From contig JAPOYL010000021.1 of the NCBI GenBank assembly GCA_026706595.1, positions 1 to 64,000 of the forward strand: 64,000 nt of DNA, in the 5' to 3' direction. This document shows positions 56,867-64,000 of this stretch, in pieces. A program made the position numbers and the translations under genes. The notes beneath the pieces were generated by a model. It saw only the letters and a list, made by a program, of their open reading frames with translations, searched no databases and was not told the origin of the DNA. Position 1 is the stretch's first letter. Each line of letters begins with the position of its first letter. The stretch comes from Gammaproteobacteria bacterium (GTDB lineage Bacteria; Pseudomonadota; Gammaproteobacteria; UBA4575).

Positions 56867-57667
56867 ATGTTGAATTTCCCGGATATCGACCCCGTCATCT
56901 TTTCCCTTGGTCCGCTGAAGCTTCACTGGTATGGCCTGATGTATGCCATCGGGTTTCTGGCATTCTGGGGCTTGGCCCATACTCTTGCAAAAAAAGAGCA
57001 TACAGTAGTACAGCCTGATGATGTTGGCGATCTTTTTTTTTACGGCATGCTGGGTGTTGTAATCGGCGGCCGTCTGGGCTCGGTACTGTTCTACAATTTT
57101 TCCTATTTTCTTGGAGACCCGCTTTACCTGTTCAGGATCTGGGAAGGGGGGATGAGCTTTCATGGGGGGTTGCTGGGTGTCATCGTCGTGCTATGGGTTT
57201 TTCACCGGAAAAAAGGATGCAGTTTTCTGCATTTATGTGATTTCGTAGCGCCCGCCGTCCCTGTAGGCCTGGGGGCAGGCCGGATCGGAAATTTCATCAA
57301 TGGAGAGCTATGGGGGCGTGCCACCGATGTGCCCTGGGGAATGGTATTCCCGGGTGCGGACGCACTGGCCAGACATCCCTCGCAGCTTTATCAGGCTTTT
57401 CTGGAGGGTCTTGTACTGTTCGTGGTGCTTTGGCTCTTTGCGCAAAAACCCCGTCCGGTTGGTTCTGTAGCCGGTTTGTTCCTGCTGCTGTACGGGGTGT
57501 TTAGATTTTTAGTGGAGTTCGTACGGGAGCCGGACATAAACCTGGGGTTTATCGCCTTTGACTGGCTGACGATGGGACAGCTTTTAACGCTGCCCATGAT
57601 CTTGGTAGGCTTGGCACTGATGTATCAGGCATACAGAAAATCTGGAGCGCCGCACCGGGCACACTGA
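56867..57667 (+). CDS. lgt: Prolipoprotein diacylglyceryl transferase
   Basis: Lgt attaches diacylglycerol to the lipobox cysteine of prelipoproteins in the inner membrane. The 266-residue protein has seven membrane helices, [12 protein letters not shown], the essential HGGLLG, and the signature [14 protein letters not shown]. It heads lgt-thyA-folA with a 3-bp gap to thyA, a common gammaproteobacterial order. The efflux lipoprotein at 5705 would be one of its substrates. Confidence 0.97.
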   Translation: MLNFPDIDPVIFSLGPLKLHWYGLMYAIGFLAFWGLAHTLAKKEHTVVQPDDVGDLFFYGMLGVVIGGRLGSVLFYNFSYFLGDPLYLFRIWEGGMSFHGGLLGVIVVLWVFHRKKGCSFLHLCDFVAPAVPVGLGAGRIGNFINGELWGRATDVPWGMVFPGADALARHPSQLYQAFLEGLVLFVVLWLFAQKPRPVGSVAGLFLLLYGVFRFLVEFVREPDINLGFIAFDWLTMGQLLTLPMILVGLALMYQAYRKSGAPHRAH

Positions 57668-57670
57668 GCC

Positions 57671-58465
57671 ATGCAGCAATACCTCGAATTATTGAAACAT
57701 GTCATGGAGCAAGGCGTGGAAAAAGGGGATCGCACCGGTACCGGTACGGTTTCTGTATTTGGCTACCAGATGAGGTTCGATTTAGCCGATGGCTTTCCTC
57801 TTTTGACAACCAAAAAGCTTCACCTGAAGTCAATCATCCATGAATTGCTATGGTTTTTGAGGGGCGAGACCAATATTGCCTACCTGCAAAGAAATGGCGT
57901 TTCAATCTGGGACCAGTGGGCTGATGAAAATGGAGATTTGGGGCCGGTTTATGGTGCGCAGTGGCGCAGCTGGTCCTGTGCAGACGGCAGCACGGTTGAT
58001 CAGATCAGTACCCTGATCGAGAACCTGAGGGAAAACCCGTTATCAAGGAGACATATCGTCAGTGCCTGGAATGTCGGTGCACTGGATGCCATGGCGCTAC
58101 CGCCCTGCCATGCTTTTTTTCAATTCTATGTCGCTCAGAACCGGCTTTCGTGTCAGCTCTACCAACGCAGCGCAGATGTTTTTCTGGGTGTGCCGTTCAA
58201 TATTGCTTCCTATGCACTGCTGTTGCTGATGGTTGCCCAGGTGACGGGCTATCGGGCCGGTGAATTCGTACACACCTTTGGTGACGTGCACCTCTACAAC
58301 AACCATTTTGAACAGGCACGTGAACAACTAAAACGAACTCCCTACGATTTGCCCAAGATGCACATAAATCCGGAAGTAAGTTCAATTTTTGATTATGTGT
58401 ATGAAGATTTTGAGCTCCAGAATTACCAGTGTCATGACCATATATCAGCCCCGGTGGCAGTCTAG
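57671..58465 (+). CDS. thyA: Thymidylate synthase
   Basis: ThyA methylates dUMP to dTMP using methylene-tetrahydrofolate. The 264-residue product has the same length as in E. coli and shows [20 protein letters not shown], the catalytic cysteine in [32 protein letters not shown] and the late VHLYNNH. Its stop codon overlaps the GTG start of folA by one base (TAGTG), linking dTMP synthesis to folate reduction. Confidence 0.98.
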   Translation: MQQYLELLKHVMEQGVEKGDRTGTGTVSVFGYQMRFDLADGFPLLTTKKLHLKSIIHELLWFLRGETNIAYLQRNGVSIWDQWADENGDLGPVYGAQWRSWSCADGSTVDQISTLIENLRENPLSRRHIVSAWNVGALDAMALPPCHAFFQFYVAQNRLSCQLYQRSADVFLGVPFNIASYALLLLMVAQVTGYRAGEFVHTFGDVHLYNNHFEQAREQLKRTPYDLPKMHINPEVSSIFDYVYEDFELQNYQCHDHISAPVAV

Positions 58466-58980
58466 TGCCGGATGCGGAGATTATTGTAATTGCCGCCATG
58501 ACTCATCAGGGTGTCATAGGGAAAAACAATGCGATGCCCTGGCATTTGCCTGCAGACCTGCAGCGCTTCAAAAAGATCACCATGGGCTACCCCATGGTAA
58601 TGGGGCGAAAAACCTTTGAATCCCTGCCTGGTGTATTGCCGGGTCGACGGCATGTGGTGCTTACCCGAAACCGGGATTACCTTGCAAAGGGCTGTGATGT
58701 TGTGACCTGCTGGGAAGAGGCGGAGGCCCTGCTGGCGGGGTCGGGAAAAATATTCGTGATCGGCGGGGCCGAAGTTCATGCGCTCGTGCTGCCCTTCGCG
58801 CAGCAACTGTACCTTACGTTCGTCCACGCAGATCTGGAAGGGGATACCTATTTCCCGCAATGGGAGGATGAAGGTCACTGGCAGGAGGTTCACCGTGAAT
58901 TTCGCCCCAAGGACGAGAAGAACCGCTATGACCTGGAATATGTCGAGTACCTGCGAACCAGTGACAGCATAAGGAACTGA
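58465..58980 (+). CDS. folA: Dihydrofolate reductase
   Basis: FolA regenerates tetrahydrofolate consumed by ThyA. The 171-residue protein has IGKNNAMPWHLPADLQRFKK with the catalytic aspartate, GRKTFESLPG, and IFVIGGAEVHAL. The start is a GTG at 58465 overlapping the thyA stop. Downstream it converges on apaH, 34 bp away, with no clear terminator between. Confidence 0.97.
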   Translation: MPDAEIIVIAAMTHQGVIGKNNAMPWHLPADLQRFKKITMGYPMVMGRKTFESLPGVLPGRRHVVLTRNRDYLAKGCDVVTCWEEAEALLAGSGKIFVIGGAEVHALVLPFAQQLYLTFVHADLEGDTYFPQWEDEGHWQEVHREFRPKDEKNRYDLEYVEYLRTSDSIRN

Positions 58981-59014
58981 GCGACATTGGCAGGCTCATT
59001 GGCCAAAGCCCAGG

Positions 59015-59887
59015 TCAGCCTAGGGTTGTTGAAGAGCCGGGGTGCAAGGATGGCATGGCCGGAATGGCCCGCTTGGCCTCACACGTAATCTGGTATTTCC
59101 TGTATTCGGTCCCACTGATATTTACAGCCGTCAGGGCCCCGCCCCAAAGGCATCCTGTGTCGGTGGCAATGACGTTATTTTTATCCTGATAACCGAGTGT
59201 AGACCAGTGTCCAAACACAATGGTGGTATCTTTGCTTTTTCGTGAATTCACCTCGTACCAAGGCTGTACTCCCGGCCCTTGTGTGCCCGGCGGCCCTTTT
59301 TCTGCCAGGCGCATTACACCCTGGGGATCACAGTAGCGCAGCCGTGTGAACGAGTTGGTGATCACGCGCAATCGTTCCCATCCGCTGAGAGTTTCGTCCC
59401 ATTGCTTGGGCCGGTCTCCATACATGTTATTTAAAAAGTCCATGTAATTTTCGGAACGGAGAACTCTTTCTACTTCGTGCGCATGCGCGATCGCATTCTC
59501 AATGCTCCACTGAGGAATAACTCCTGCATGCACCATGGCGATATTGAGCTTGCTGTCAAAATGTATCAGGGGGCGGTGTCTCAGCCAGTCAACAAGTTCG
59601 TCTGCATCGCTGGCATCGAGGATTGCATTGAGGCTGCTGGCTTCCGTAGTTGGCTTTATCTTTGCGTGGGCCGCCAGCAGGTGAAGATCGTGGTTGCCCA
59701 GCACGGTGGTGGCCAACCCGCCTAACGACTGGACCCAGCGGAGTGTTTCAAGTGATTTAGGGCCCCGATTTACCAGGTCACCGACAAACCACAGCTCATC
59801 AGACTTCGGATCAAATCCAATTTTCTCGACAAGTGCAGTCAGTTCATCAAAGCAGCCCTGCACATCCCCTATAGCGTAGATCGCCAT
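59015..59887 (-). CDS. apaH: Diadenosine tetraphosphatase ApaH
   Basis: ApaH hydrolyses Ap4A to two ADP and also removes Np4 caps from RNA. The 290-residue metallophosphatase has the motifs GDVQGCFDEL, GDLVNRGPKSLETL, VLGNHDLHLLA and late VFGHWSTLG with the metal-binding residues in place. Length is close to E. coli (280). It follows apaG on the same strand, 151 bp downstream; that gap holds nothing I recognise. Confidence 0.97.
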   Translation of the reverse strand: MAIYAIGDVQGCFDELTALVEKIGFDPKSDELWFVGDLVNRGPKSLETLRWVQSLGGLATTVLGNHDLHLLAAHAKIKPTTEASSLNAILDASDADELVDWLRHRPLIHFDSKLNIAMVHAGVIPQWSIENAIAHAHEVERVLRSENYMDFLNNMYGDRPKQWDETLSGWERLRVITNSFTRLRYCDPQGVMRLAEKGPPGTQGPGVQPWYEVNSRKSKDTTIVFGHWSTLGYQDKNNVIATDTGCLWGGALTAVNISGTEYRKYQITCEAKRAIPAMPSLHPGSSTTLG

Positions 59888-60038
59888 GACTGAACCTCAG
59901 CTTTCAGTATTGAAAAACCGTGAAGTTTGCAATTTGGGTCAAGGCAGCCCGAAGGCGATGCACTCCACCAGCAGATCACAACACAGAGTTTAGATGTGTT
60001 TCCCGAGTGTCGGGAGTCAGAAGGCAAGGGGCAATGCG

Positions 60039-60434
60039 CTAGTGCAAAACACGGGGTGCGGCCAGGGTGAACGGATTGATTTCTGCATCGAATTCTGTGC
60101 CGTCGTCAGTCACCATCTGGTAGCTCCCTTGCATGGTGCCCACAGGTGTCTCAAGCATCGTTCCGCTGGTGTATTGAAAGGCCTCGCCAGGACGCAAATA
60201 GGGCTGTTCTCCAACCACCCCTTCACCTTTTACTTCTTGGGTCTTGCCATTGGAATCTGTGATGATCCAATGGCGTGTCATGAGCCTGGCCGGTACAAGT
60301 CCTGTGTTATGTATGGTTACTGTGTAGGCAAAAACGAACCTGTTTTGCTTTTCGTCAGCCTCAATAAATGCACTGTCCACACTTACATCAATATTATGAA
60401 TTTCTGATTTTTCCACAGTGTTTTTTTTATGCAT
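60039..60434 (-). CDS. apaG: ApaG domain protein
   Basis: The 131-residue protein is a single ApaG (immunoglobulin-like) fold with VFAYTVTIHNTG, RLMTRHWIITDSNG, GEGVVGEQPYLRPG and FQYTSGTMLETPVGTMQGSYQM. Its molecular role is not settled. It stands between rsmA and apaH as in E. coli, 29 bp after rsmA. Confidence 0.96.
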   Translation of the reverse strand: MHKKNTVEKSEIHNIDVSVDSAFIEADEKQNRFVFAYTVTIHNTGLVPARLMTRHWIITDSNGKTQEVKGEGVVGEQPYLRPGEAFQYTSGTMLETPVGTMQGSYQMVTDDGTEFDAEINPFTLAAPRVLH

Positions 60435-60463
60435 TTACACTTAGTGTGCTTCAAAAAAACATA

Positions 60464-61243
60464 TCACCCCAAGAGCAGGTTGGCAAGATTTATGTACTGT
60501 TGCACGGATATTTCCTGCGGACGATTGCGGGGATCAATGCCTGCCCGTTGCAGCTCTTTTTCCGTAACATCTTTTGCCAGGCTGTTTTTGATTGTTTTCC
60601 TTCTTTGCTGGAAAGCGGTCTTCACCAGTTGATCGAACAGCGTCCGGCTACGGATCTTTCCCAAAGTGACCGGGTCCGGCCGCATGCGTATGAAGCATGA
60701 GGTTACTTTGGGCGGCGGTGAGAACATATGAGATGCTATATCGAACAGGTTTTCCACTTTATGGTGGCTCTGCATGATCACACTAAGCCGACTGTACTCT
60801 GAGGTTTTTGGTGTTGCCGTGATTCTTTCGGCAACTTCTTTCTGAAGCATGAAATGCATGTCGGAAATCACCTCGGAAAATTGCAACAGGTGAAACAACA
60901 GGGGGGTAGAAATATTGTAAGGCAAATTGCCAATCAGACGGATCGCCTGGTCTGCCTTGGCCAGGCGATGAAAGTCGAACTTCAAAACATCACCCTGATG
61001 CAAGGTTAATGTCCCGACCCCCTGACATTGCTTGAGCAGTTCTTCAGACAGGACTTGATCAATTTCGACAGCATGCATGGCACCTGCTGCTTTCAGTACA
61101 GGCAGGGTGATGGCACCGAGTCCAGGGCCAATTTCACAAATGTTCTGTTTTGGGGCAGGCGCTATAGCCTGTGTTATCGCTGAGATCGTGGTTTTGTCTG
61201 TGAGCAGATGTTGTCCCAGACGTTTGTTGAGTTTCATGGCCAC
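60464..61243 (-). CDS. rsmA: 16S rRNA (adenine-1518/1519-N6)-dimethyltransferase RsmA
   Basis: RsmA (KsgA) dimethylates two adjacent adenosines near the 3' end of 16S rRNA. The 259-residue protein shows KRLGQHLLTD, the SAM motif ICEIGPGLGAIT, and the catalytic LIGNLPYNISTPLLF. I kept the GTG start at 61243 because AAGGA lies 7 bp before it; the ATG at 61237 would be too far from that site. Confidence 0.97.
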   Translation of the reverse strand: MAMKLNKRLGQHLLTDKTTISAITQAIAPAPKQNICEIGPGLGAITLPVLKAAGAMHAVEIDQVLSEELLKQCQGVGTLTLHQGDVLKFDFHRLAKADQAIRLIGNLPYNISTPLLFHLLQFSEVISDMHFMLQKEVAERITATPKTSEYSRLSVIMQSHHKVENLFDIASHMFSPPPKVTSCFIRMRPDPVTLGKIRSRTLFDQLVKTAFQQRRKTIKNSLAKDVTEKELQRAGIDPRNRPQEISVQQYINLANLLLG

Positions 61244-61366
61244 TGTTGGTTCCTTGGCAACTTACCCAAGGCTCTGTCTTACCTTGCCCGGCTCAAAAGC
61301 ATTCATGATGGCCGCCTGCGGGAAAGGCTGTAGCCTACTGGGCACGGTATACCCTGGAGCGGCAAG

Positions 61367-61945
61367 TCAATTCTGACGCGTTGGTTTTTCAGCAGGTACT
61401 GCGGGAGGGGCAGGTTCTGTGCTTGCTGCTGCTTGTACAGGCTGCGTGTCCCCGATGAGGTCGGGGGTCCGGGTTTTCGTTTCTCGGACAGCATATGTAC
61501 AGACAATTTCATAGTGTTCCTGCTCGACCGGTTTTACCAGGGTGAGGGTAATGGTGATATCCGGATGGTAAAGCAGGAGCTGCTTGCTCTCCTTCAAGAC
61601 ATCCGATGTTGTTGAATCCGTGATTACACCAAACCGCAACCCCAGACTTTTCCCGATCTGGTTCGCAATACTGCGCAAGGCTGCCAGTGCAGTAGAGTTT
61701 TCCCTGAGCAGAAGCTGGCCCAGATGGATAACGCCCAGGGCCGAGGCATCTTTTGTGATTTCCAGTGCTTGCGCTTTGCCAGAAAGGGGTTTGAACTTGA
61801 ATGCAACCTCGCCACCATGAAGCAACTCAAATTCTTCAGTGCTGGAAATTGTAATGAAGCGGCCCAGGTCCACGGGATACGCAGCGGGGATGCAGCAACA
61901 GACCAGCAGCACTGCAAGCAGTGTGGATTTTCTTGAGTGGCTCAT
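61367..61945 (-). CDS. Unrecognised exported protein between pdxA and rsmA
   Basis: I do not recognise this 192-residue protein. It starts with a signal peptide (basic MSHSRK, hydrophobic LLAVLLVCCCIPAAYP), so it is likely periplasmic, or a lipoprotein if one of the clustered cysteines is used. The middle is a mixed alpha/beta region and the C-terminal 25 residues are rich in A, P and E. AAGGG precedes the ATG at 61945. It follows pdxA by 37 bp on the same strand, so they are probably co-transcribed. The position is unusual, since pdxA and rsmA are normally adjacent. Confidence 0.72.
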   Translation of the reverse strand: MSHSRKSTLLAVLLVCCCIPAAYPVDLGRFITISSTEEFELLHGGEVAFKFKPLSGKAQALEITKDASALGVIHLGQLLLRENSTALAALRSIANQIGKSLGLRFGVITDSTTSDVLKESKQLLLYHPDITITLTLVKPVEQEHYEIVCTYAVRETKTRTPDLIGDTQPVQAAASTEPAPPAVPAEKPTRQN

Positions 61946-61982
61946 CTGCCCTTGCTGGGATGAAAGTGGTTGATCTGCATTT

Positions 61983-63005
61983 TTATGTTGATTTGCCTGG
62001 GGCAGTGTCCGCCAGTTTAGCGGCCATCTCTGCTGCTACGCGGATGCTACCAGCATCTGCAATCCCTTGTCCTGCAATATCCAGTGCAGTGCCATGATCC
62101 ACAGAAGTGCGAATCAGGGGCAGGCCCAGTGTTACGTTAACGATGTTTCCAAAGTCGCCGTACTTTATCACGGGTAAACCTTGGTCATGGTACATTACGA
62201 CGATCACGTCTCTCATGCAGTGTTTCCTCCGGGCAAAGGCTGTGTCGGCAGGTATTGGCCCCTCTAGCTGCATGTCTTGTTTGCGAAGCCTGTCAAGCGC
62301 CGGGCCAATGATTTCCTTTTCCTCGGATCCCAGATGCCCATCCTCGCCTGCATGAGGGTTCAATCCGCATACGCTGATGTGCGGGTTTTCGATGCCGAAC
62401 CGGTTAATCAAATCGTGATGCAAGACCCCCAGCACCTCTTCAATGCGCTGCGCCGTGATCCGGGCAGGCACATCAGCAACCGCCAGATGAGTGGTCATGA
62501 GTGCCACACGGAGAACTTGTGCTGTTCCTGTGCTGCCCATCTCATTGCTGAGCAGCATGACCGGACAGCCTCCTGTTCTCTCAGCAAAAAATTCTGTATG
62601 CCCTGAAAAAAAAATGCCCGCTTCGTTGATGATGCTTTTTTGTACAGGGCCTGTTGCCACTGCCTGGCAGACATCCGCCCGGGCAAGACCAATCGCAGTA
62701 TTCAGGGTCTCGATGACGTAATTCGAATTTTCGACATCCAGCTCTCCTGGAATAACCTGATTCGGGACCGGGATGTCGACAACCTTGAGCCGTCCGGGAT
62801 TATGGGGTGTTGGTATATCCTCCGGGTTGAAGATGCTTACAGACACGTCGATACGCAGTTGCCTGGCAAGACTTTCCAACAGCACTTTGCTGGCAACAGC
62901 TACGATCTCGAATGCAAGTGTCTGCTGGGCGAGCTTGAGCACGATTTCCGGCCCGATGCCGGCAGGCTCACCAGGCGTTACAGCAATGCGGGGGACGGGT
63001 TGCAT
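61983..63005 (-). CDS. pdxA: 4-hydroxythreonine-4-phosphate dehydrogenase
   Basis: PdxA oxidises 4-phosphohydroxythreonine on the way to pyridoxal phosphate. The 340-residue protein has VTPGEPAGIGPEIVL, ATGPVQKSIINEAG, FSGHTEFFAERTG, CGLNPHAGEDGHLG and VMYHDQGLPVIK with the zinc-binding histidines. Length is normal. It lies 38 bp after surA on the same strand, the conserved surA-pdxA-rsmA-apaG-apaH order apart from the inserted exported protein. Confidence 0.97.
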   Translation of the reverse strand: MQPVPRIAVTPGEPAGIGPEIVLKLAQQTLAFEIVAVASKVLLESLARQLRIDVSVSIFNPEDIPTPHNPGRLKVVDIPVPNQVIPGELDVENSNYVIETLNTAIGLARADVCQAVATGPVQKSIINEAGIFFSGHTEFFAERTGGCPVMLLSNEMGSTGTAQVLRVALMTTHLAVADVPARITAQRIEEVLGVLHHDLINRFGIENPHISVCGLNPHAGEDGHLGSEEKEIIGPALDRLRKQDMQLEGPIPADTAFARRKHCMRDVIVVMYHDQGLPVIKYGDFGNIVNVTLGLPLIRTSVDHGTALDIAGQGIADAGSIRVAAEMAAKLADTAPGKST

Positions 63006-63043
63006 GGTGCAGTCGACAGATGCAGGTGGCTAGAAAGCCGGGG

Positions 63044-64000
63044 TCAGTTAGAGGAGCGCAACCGATTCTCTATATAACTCTCATCGCGAAGCCGTCTTAG
63101 CCACAATTCGGTTTCTTCCTCGATTTTTCTTTGCCTGATTTGTGCCAGGGCTTTGGCACGGATTGCTTCCTGGGTATTGTCATGTTTGCGCACGTCCAGT
63201 AATTGCACGATGTGCCAGCCAAACTGGGTGCGAAACGGCTCACTGATCTGCTTGGGTTCCAGATTGTCAACAACTCCCTTGAACTCAGGTACAAAAGTGC
63301 CTGAAACGGTCCATCCCAATTGTCCACCGTTGAAAGCGCTGCCCAGGTCCTCGGAGTATTCTTTGGCGAGCTCACCAAAATCCTCGCCCGCCTCTACCCT
63401 GGACTTGATACCTTCCAGTTTTGTCTCGGCAGCTTCCTCGGACAACAAGGCATTGGTGCGGATCAGGATATGGCGTGCCAGAACCTGGTCAACCATGGTT
63501 TCCTTTTGTATTTCTCGCAGGTCTAAAAGCTTGAAAATATGGAAACCTGAAGGGCTCTGGATGATTTTGCTTATTTCACCCGGGCTCATCTGGTTAATCT
63601 GCTGCAAGAAAATCTGCGGCAGTTGAGCCCTGTCACGCCAACCCAGATCACCACCCTGGAGTGCATCCTGGGCATCGGAAGCAGCAATGGCGAGTTGGGT
63701 GAAATTGCTTCCGGATACGGCACGCTCGTACACTGAAGTAGCACGGCTTGCGGCATTTTCGATTTGATCCGGTTTTGGGCCCTCCGGGACTGCAATCAGT
63801 ATGTGTGCAACATGATATTCATGCTCTTTTTGCAACAACTCGCCTTCTGACCGATTGAGCAACTCTTCGATTTCGGTTTCTGATACCTGGATATTTTGAT
63901 CAATGATGCGTTTGCGCAACTGCTCTATGATCATCTCATCCCTGATCTGATTCCTGAACACCGCATAATCCAATCCCTGCTGCAGCAGCGTATCGCGAAA
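63044..64000 (-). CDS. surA: Periplasmic chaperone and peptidyl-prolyl isomerase SurA, 5' end cut by window edge
   Basis: SurA guides outer membrane proteins through the periplasm. The frame stays open to the right edge; the tracked start at 63973 is a TTG inside the gene, and FRDTLLQQG precedes it in frame. About 318 residues of roughly 430 are present. Two parvulin domains are visible: one from EYHVAHILIAVPEG to FHIFKLLD and one from VLARHILIRTNALL to FGWHIVQLLD. The signal peptide and start of the N-terminal domain are outside the window. Confidence 0.96.
   Translation of the reverse strand, partial: FRDTLLQQGLDYAVFRNQIRDEMIIEQLRKRIIDQNIQVSETEIEELLNRSEGELLQKEHEYHVAHILIAVPEGPKPDQIENAASRATSVYERAVSGSNFTQLAIAASDAQDALQGGDLGWRDRAQLPQIFLQQINQMSPGEISKIIQSPSGFHIFKLLDLREIQKETMVDQVLARHILIRTNALLSEEAAETKLEGIKSRVEAGEDFGELAKEYSEDLGSAFNGGQLGWTVSGTFVPEFKGVVDNLEPKQISEPFRTQFGWHIVQLLDVRKHDNTQEAIRAKALAQIRQRKIEEETELWLRRLRDESYIENRLRSSN

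Overview
The window reads as a chromosomal segment of a gammaproteobacterium that makes ubiquinone and has an outer membrane. The evidence is gene order more than any single gene. The blocks rsmE-gshB-yqgE, zapA-6S RNA, pepP-ubiH-ubiI, rpiA/ilvA and folA-apaH-apaG-rsmA-pdxA-surA are all classic gammaproteobacterial neighbourhoods. Nearly all space is coding. I see no tRNA, rRNA, insertion sequence, integrase or CRISPR array. Genes are cut at both edges (yqgE on the left, surA on the right). Hand counts on a few 60-base lines suggest the left part is GC-richer (37-39 of 60) than the right part (27-29 of 60).

Layout. 1-4928 (minus): yqgE, gshB, rsmE, ahcY, metK, i.e. glutathione synthesis, 16S rRNA methylation and the activated methyl cycle. 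5032-11739 (plus): a peroxiredoxin-like protein and a complete RND efflux system (outer membrane lipoprotein, adaptor, pump). 12026-15163: a Rieske non-heme iron oxygenase facing an unusual 668-residue protein that joins a GOLPH3/GPP34 domain to a cytochrome P450. This convergent pair is the most novel item here. 15722-24499 (plus): tkt-gap-pgk-pyk-fba, a carbon-metabolism cluster, then glnK-amtB for ammonium uptake. 24562-30136: bioD and purC (minus), purE-purK and an AcuI/YhdH-like reductase (plus), and a fused SpmA-SpmB membrane protein (minus). 30360-34957 (plus): rpe and trpE-G-D-C; TrpG appears to lack twelve residues near its N-terminus.

35057-40630: a zinc alcohol dehydrogenase, a hemerythrin, an OsmC protein, speD, coq7, a GlcF-like iron-sulfur protein and a small 2Fe-2S ferredoxin. 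40684-40812: a candidate small RNA with its own promoter, C-rich single-stranded stretches and a strong terminator. 40899-46149: rplM-rpsI, rpiA, ilvA, a lysine-rich histone H1-like protein built from 42-bp repeats, an EVE-domain protein, 6S RNA, zapA and a ZapB-like coiled coil. 46385-50142: pepP-ubiH-ubiI. 50192-52467 (minus): a tungstate-type ABC transporter, tupBCA. 52903-56771: an orphan gcvH, tpx, a PlsC-type acyltransferase and a DUF255 protein. 56867-58980: lgt-thyA-folA. 59015-64000 (minus): apaH, apaG, rsmA, an unrecognised exported protein, pdxA and surA.

Together the genes describe central carbon, nitrogen, purine, tryptophan, biotin, polyamine, ubiquinone and folate metabolism plus envelope biogenesis. 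The accessory-looking parts are the RND system, the Rieske/GPP34-P450 pair, the tup operon and the histone-like gene.
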